Source: Acidimicrobiales bacterium (GTDB taxonomy: Bacteria > Actinomycetota > Acidimicrobiia > Acidimicrobiales > RAAP-2). From it: a DNA stretch of 8,448 nucleotides. The notes beneath the pieces are model-generated. The model was not told the origin of the DNA. It was given only the letters and a program-made list of their open reading frames with translations, and did no database searches. The DNA lies in NCBI GenBank assembly GCA_017883125.1, contig JADGOD010000078.1, positions 1 to 8,448 of the forward strand. Direction: 5' to 3'. Both the position numbers and the translations under genes were made by a program. Below are positions 6,295-8,448 of this stretch, in pieces (position 1 is the first letter of the stretch; the number at the start of each line of letters is the position of its first letter).

Positions 6295-7305
6295 ATGAAG
6301 AACAACTCGATGAACCAGACAGAAGCCAAGGGCTCCGAGAGCCAGACGGGCGTCCCCACCGACGTCCAGACGACCTCGAAGAAGGCCACGAAGCGATCGA
6401 TGTTCCGGCGCCTCACGATGATCGTCGTGATCGTCGATGTGGTCATCCTGGGAGCGGGCAGCGCGGTGGCGGCGATCTCCATGGGGAGCCAGCCAGCGGG
6501 CGCCACTCCTCAGGGCCCCGCCCAGGTCATCGCCGTCACCTCGACGACACCGGCGAGCGACGCCCCGGCCCCGACGACGTCGACTCCTGCAGCGCTGCCG
6601 GCAATCACCATCGCCCAGTCCTCGATCCTCTACACAGGCGGCCAGAGCGCCTTCGCCCCGGGGGTCTCGGCCAGCGTCACCTTCACCGCCACCAACCCGG
6701 CCAGCACCGACCAGAGCCTCGGAACGATCTCGCTGCTCAGCTGGAGCTCGAACGTCGCGGGCTGCAGCTCCGCTGCTGAGGCGGGCTGGATCACGATGAG
6801 CCCGGTCGCCGTCAACCAGGACCTGGCCCCCGGAGCCCACGCGGTGGCCACGAGCGGGGTCATCACCTTCAACGACGCCCCGGTCGACCAGGACTCCTGC
6901 ATCGGAGCGGCGCTGAGCTTCACCTACTCAAACGGCGGCACGGGCACCGCCACGGTGGGGGGCCCCAGGCCCCTCGTCCTCCACCAGGCCTCGATCACCT
7001 ACTCAGGCTCTGGAGGTCTCGCCCCGGGGACCTCGGCCACCGTGACCTTCTCGGTCGACAACCCCGGAACGGGCAATGAGTTCATCGGGACCATCTCGCT
7101 GCTCAGCTGGAGCTCGAACGTCGGAGGCTGCAGCTCGGCGGCCAGCCCCGGGCTCATCACGATGAGCCCGGTTGCGGTCAACGAAGACCTCGCCGCCGGA
7201 AACGGTCACCAGGTCGCCGGAACGGGCACGATCACCTTCAACGGGGCCTCCGCCACCAACGTGTGCACCGGAGCGTCCCTCACCTTCACCTACGTCTCGA
7301 ACTGA
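6295..7305 (+). CDS. Membrane-anchored surface protein with two beta-domain repeats
   Basis: The protein has 336 residues. A charged cytoplasmic N-terminus (1-39) precedes one hydrophobic segment (about 40-62, LTMIVVIVDVVILGAGSAVAA), either an uncleaved anchor or a signal peptide with a long n-region. An Ala/Thr/Pro-rich linker (66-103) follows, then two repeats at about 108-212 and 231-334. Each repeat has an APGxSAxVTF strand, the block GTISLLSWSSNV and one Cys pair: Cys157-Cys202 and Cys279-Cys324, both 45 apart, so probably one disulfide per domain. The pattern resembles Ig-like or adhesin-type beta domains of actinobacterial surface proteins; I cannot name the family. The start is uncertain: ATG 6295 has its G-run 18 bases upstream, and ATG 6310 is the alternative. 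No sortase motif is visible at the C-terminus. The likely role is structural or adhesive (inference). Confidence 0.85.
   Translation: MKNNSMNQTEAKGSESQTGVPTDVQTTSKKATKRSMFRRLTMIVVIVDVVILGAGSAVAAISMGSQPAGATPQGPAQVIAVTSTTPASDAPAPTTSTPAALPAITIAQSSILYTGGQSAFAPGVSASVTFTATNPASTDQSLGTISLLSWSSNVAGCSSAAEAGWITMSPVAVNQDLAPGAHAVATSGVITFNDAPVDQDSCIGAALSFTYSNGGTGTATVGGPRPLVLHQASITYSGSGGLAPGTSATVTFSVDNPGTGNEFIGTISLLSWSSNVGGCSSAASPGLITMSPVAVNEDLAAGNGHQVAGTGTITFNGASATNVCTGASLTFTYVSN
6727..7123 (+). repeat. Nucleotide-level internal repeat inside the surface-protein gene
   Basis: Bases 6727-6757 are identical to 7093-7123 (31 bases, offset 366). With the same offset, 6760-6770 equals 7126-7136 and 6790-6806 equals 7156-7172. 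Identity at codon third positions indicates a fairly recent in-frame duplication or ongoing gene conversion, whereas other parts of the two domains have diverged. Confidence 0.8.
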
Positions 7306-7311
7306 AAGATC

Positions 7312-7334
7312 CGGTCCGAACCCCCCTCGGACCG
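7312..7334. terminator. Terminator-like hairpin between convergent genes
   Basis: CGGTCCGA-ACCCCCC-TCGGACCG is a perfect 8-bp GC-rich stem with a 7-base loop, starting six bases after the stop of the surface-protein gene. It lacks a T-run on the plus strand. On the minus strand it lies beyond the DUF385 gene, so it could stop transcription from both sides. Confidence 0.55.
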
Positions 7335-7388
7335 CTGGGGGCAAGAAGCCGACGAGCTCTCCGATGACGAAGGCCAAGGTCCAGCGGG

Positions 7389-7407
7389 ACGGGAGCGACC
7401 GCTCCGT
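7389..7407 (-). terminator. Hairpin directly after the DUF385 gene
   Basis: GGAGC-GACC-GCTCC forms a 5-bp stem with a 4-base loop. It can be extended by two pairs across a one-base bulge. It lies immediately after the minus-strand stop at 7410. There is no T-run; it may act together with the 7312-7334 hairpin. Confidence 0.35.
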
Positions 7408-7409
7408 GC

Positions 7410-7817
7410 TCACCGGGGGTGGCACTCGACGAGCACGGCGGCCCGGACCCGCTCTGCAGGGTCGGTCGACAGCGTCCGCGCCACCCTTGGGAACCTCTTG
7501 AGGTAGGCGTCGAGCAGCCGCTCGGTGTCCTCCGGCTCCACCGAGCCACGCCGCGCCTGGCCCCTCATCGCAGTCCAGTGCCCCTCAATCAGCACGTCGA
7601 TGTCGCGCTCCTCGATGAAGTTGCGCCACCACTGCTTGGTCTCGGCGCGCCCCGACATGATGACGATGCCGTCTTCGAGCCGTGCGTACTGGGTCGGGGT
7701 CGAGAAGACCCGCCCTGACGTTGCTCCGGTGTATCGGATGACGTCCGTCGAGCCAGACAGCAGACGATGGAGCGGCGAGGCGAGCAACGCTTTCACGATC
7801 CGATTGCCCAGTGGCAT
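7410..7817 (-). CDS. DUF385-type deazaflavin (F420)-dependent oxidoreductase
   Basis: The protein has 135 residues, the usual size of the small split-beta-barrel family that includes Mycobacterium Ddn and other F420-binding reductases. The family core lies at 26-68: VIRYTGATSGRVFSTPTQY matches the cofactor-phosphate-binding pattern TGRKSGxxRxTPxxY, and a strand (GIVIMSG) leads to KQWWRNF, where the family has a W-x-x-N-L motif. The arginine after SG is present, but the usual SG-x-x-R spacing is altered (SGRVFSTP), so cofactor choice between F420, FMN and heme is uncertain. The N-terminus is a short helix with no signal. The tail (96-135) is helical. ATG 7817 has only a GAGG one base away, and CATACT lies six bases upstream, so a leaderless start is conceivable. 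Its substrate is unknown. Confidence 0.8.
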   Translation of the reverse strand: MPLGNRIVKALLASPLHRLLSGSTDVIRYTGATSGRVFSTPTQYARLEDGIVIMSGRAETKQWWRNFIEERDIDVLIEGHWTAMRGQARRGSVEPEDTERLLDAYLKRFPRVARTLSTDPAERVRAAVLVECHPR

Positions 7818-7959
7818 GCCTCAAGTATGCAGGCGTCAGCTGAGCTCTGCGGCTGCACCGTGCGCGGCAGCCCCGCTTCTCGACTCAGGCATGCGCTGTG
7901 CCGCCCGAGGGGCTTCGATCAGCTCGGCAGGCTCGGCCGGAGAGCCTCTGAGAGGACTG

Positions 7960-8202
7960 TCATCTGCACGAAGAGGCAACGCCAAGCCGACTGAGCACCA
8001 GCGAGGCGGGGCAGGCGCCGAAGACGACGAACATCCACTGGTTCAACCCGACGAACGCGGTGAGCAGGAGGAACCAGGGGCTCACCACAGCTGCCAGCAG
8101 CCCGCTCAGCAAGACCATGGTTCCCGCCAGAGCGAACAGGACTCGCTCCAACGGCCAACGGGTCTGCTTCCTCTTCGGTACGACCGATCCCACCTGCGTC
8201 AT
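7960..8202 (-). CDS. Small YgaP/DUF2892-type two-helix inner-membrane protein
   Basis: The protein has 80 residues with a basic N-terminus and two hydrophobic segments at about 20-39 and 43-61. It then has the family signature FGACPASLVLSRLG (61-74), matching the G-x-C-P-x4-L-x2-LG pattern that closes the YgaP transmembrane domain. This domain occurs alone or fused to rhodanese and is common beside persulfide-handling genes (established for YgaP-like and CstR-controlled loci). A second Cys79 sits at the tail. The frame is open up to 8295, but residues above the chosen start overlap the promoter. GAGGAG lies nine bases before ATG 8202 but directly abuts ATG 8211, so 8202 is preferred and 8211 remains possible. 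Its promoter carries a CsoR/CstR-like operator. No rhodanese or regulator gene is visible in the window. Confidence 0.78.
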   Translation of the reverse strand: MTQVGSVVPKRKQTRWPLERVLFALAGTMVLLSGLLAAVVSPWFLLLTAFVGLNQWMFVVFGACPASLVLSRLGVASSCR

Positions 8203-8243
8203 CTCGTTCATCTCCTCGTCTCGGCACCATCGGTGCAACAATA

Positions 8244-8263
8244 AGTATATACCCCCGGGGGTA
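8244..8263 (-). promoter_or_regulatory. Promoter with CsoR/CstR-type operator
   Basis: TACCCCCGGGGGTA (8250-8263) is a perfect 14-base palindrome and continues on the minus strand directly into TATACT (8249-8244), a near-consensus -10. The palindrome therefore fills the space between -35 and -10, where a bound repressor would block polymerase. A central C-run/G-run flanked by TA is the recognised pattern of CsoR-family operators (copper CsoR, persulfide CstR and related). The predicted transcript starts near 8237 and has a leader of about 35 bases with GAGGAG. No good -35 is visible. Confidence 0.6.
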
Positions 8264-8370
8264 CCTCGCGGTCGCCCCGGCGACAACCTCTCCACTCGTC
8301 GGGATCCCCGGTGCCCCTTGGCGGAGCCCGACGCATGGAACTCGGGGCGGCGATGTGACCTAATGGGTGG

Positions 8371-8448
8371 ATGGCCGCGCCCAGAACTCCCGACCAGCTC
8401 CGCCAGAGGGGAGTTCGACTGGAGTGGGCGACGAACGGCTGGAACCTC
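8371..8448 (+). CDS. Probable cation-efflux (CDF-like) transporter, first 26 residues
   Basis: The frame from ATG 8371 is open to the window end and encodes MAAPRTPDQLRQRGVRLEWA followed by TNGWNL. The segment LRxRGxRLEWATxGWN is, as I recall, the lead-in to the first membrane helix in a group of actinobacterial cation transporters related to the cation diffusion facilitators. The membrane helices themselves lie beyond the edge, so the call rests on a short motif. GGGTGG abuts the ATG, which is poor ribosome-site spacing. It is divergent from the DUF2892 gene, with 168 bases between the two starts, so the CsoR-type site could influence both. No -35/-10 pair was found on this strand. Confidence 0.5.
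   Translation, partial: MAAPRTPDQLRQRGVRLEWATNGWNL

Noticed and set aside
5956..6840. 294-residue open frame on the minus strand
   Set aside because: Its 5' half is antisense to the surface-protein gene, and the rest crosses the repeat-rich non-coding gap. It has no ribosome site or family pattern.

Overview
The window is GC-rich bacterial DNA with short intergenic gaps, GTG as well as ATG starts and G-rich Shine-Dalgarno sequences. It also has a DUF385-type deazaflavin protein, a P450 beside lipid-type enzymes, and a small membrane protein behind a CsoR-type operator. Together these suggest a high-GC actinobacterium, possibly Acidimicrobiia-like. The taxon is an inference; no rRNA or other marker is present. 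No rRNA, tRNA, CRISPR array, insertion sequence or phage gene was seen.

Layout, left to right. A cytochrome P450 (minus strand) runs off the left edge. Next on the minus strand are a single-pass membrane protein of unknown function and the zinc-ribbon protein YjdM (formerly PhnA); the two overlap by four bases (GTGA) and are probably translationally coupled. A double-hotdog acyl-CoA thioesterase follows. After about 350 bases with no convincing gene comes a 37-residue lysine-rich protein on the minus strand. It is divergent from a classical short-chain dehydrogenase on the plus strand. That enzyme converges on a zinc alcohol dehydrogenase, which sits downstream of a crotonase; both are on the minus strand.

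A 340-base non-coding stretch with stacked inverted repeats precedes a plus-strand surface protein. It has a membrane anchor, an Ala/Thr/Pro linker and two copies of a roughly 105-residue beta domain with identically spaced cysteines. It converges through terminator-like hairpins on a DUF385 (F420-type) oxidoreductase. At the right edge is a YgaP/DUF2892-type two-helix membrane protein, whose promoter holds a palindrome typical of CsoR/CstR-family operators. Divergent from it is the start of a probable cation-efflux transporter, cut by the window end.

Function. The P450, thioesterase, short-chain dehydrogenase, zinc alcohol dehydrogenase and isomerase-like crotonase together look like a catabolic patch for acyl-CoA, alcohol, terpenoid or steroid-type substrates. 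They are not one operon, and the substrate cannot be read from the sequence. The right end looks like a separate persulfide- or metal-responsive unit. No clearly new multi-gene system is visible. The items most worth following are the operator at the right end, the crotonase active site, and the surface protein with its structured upstream region.
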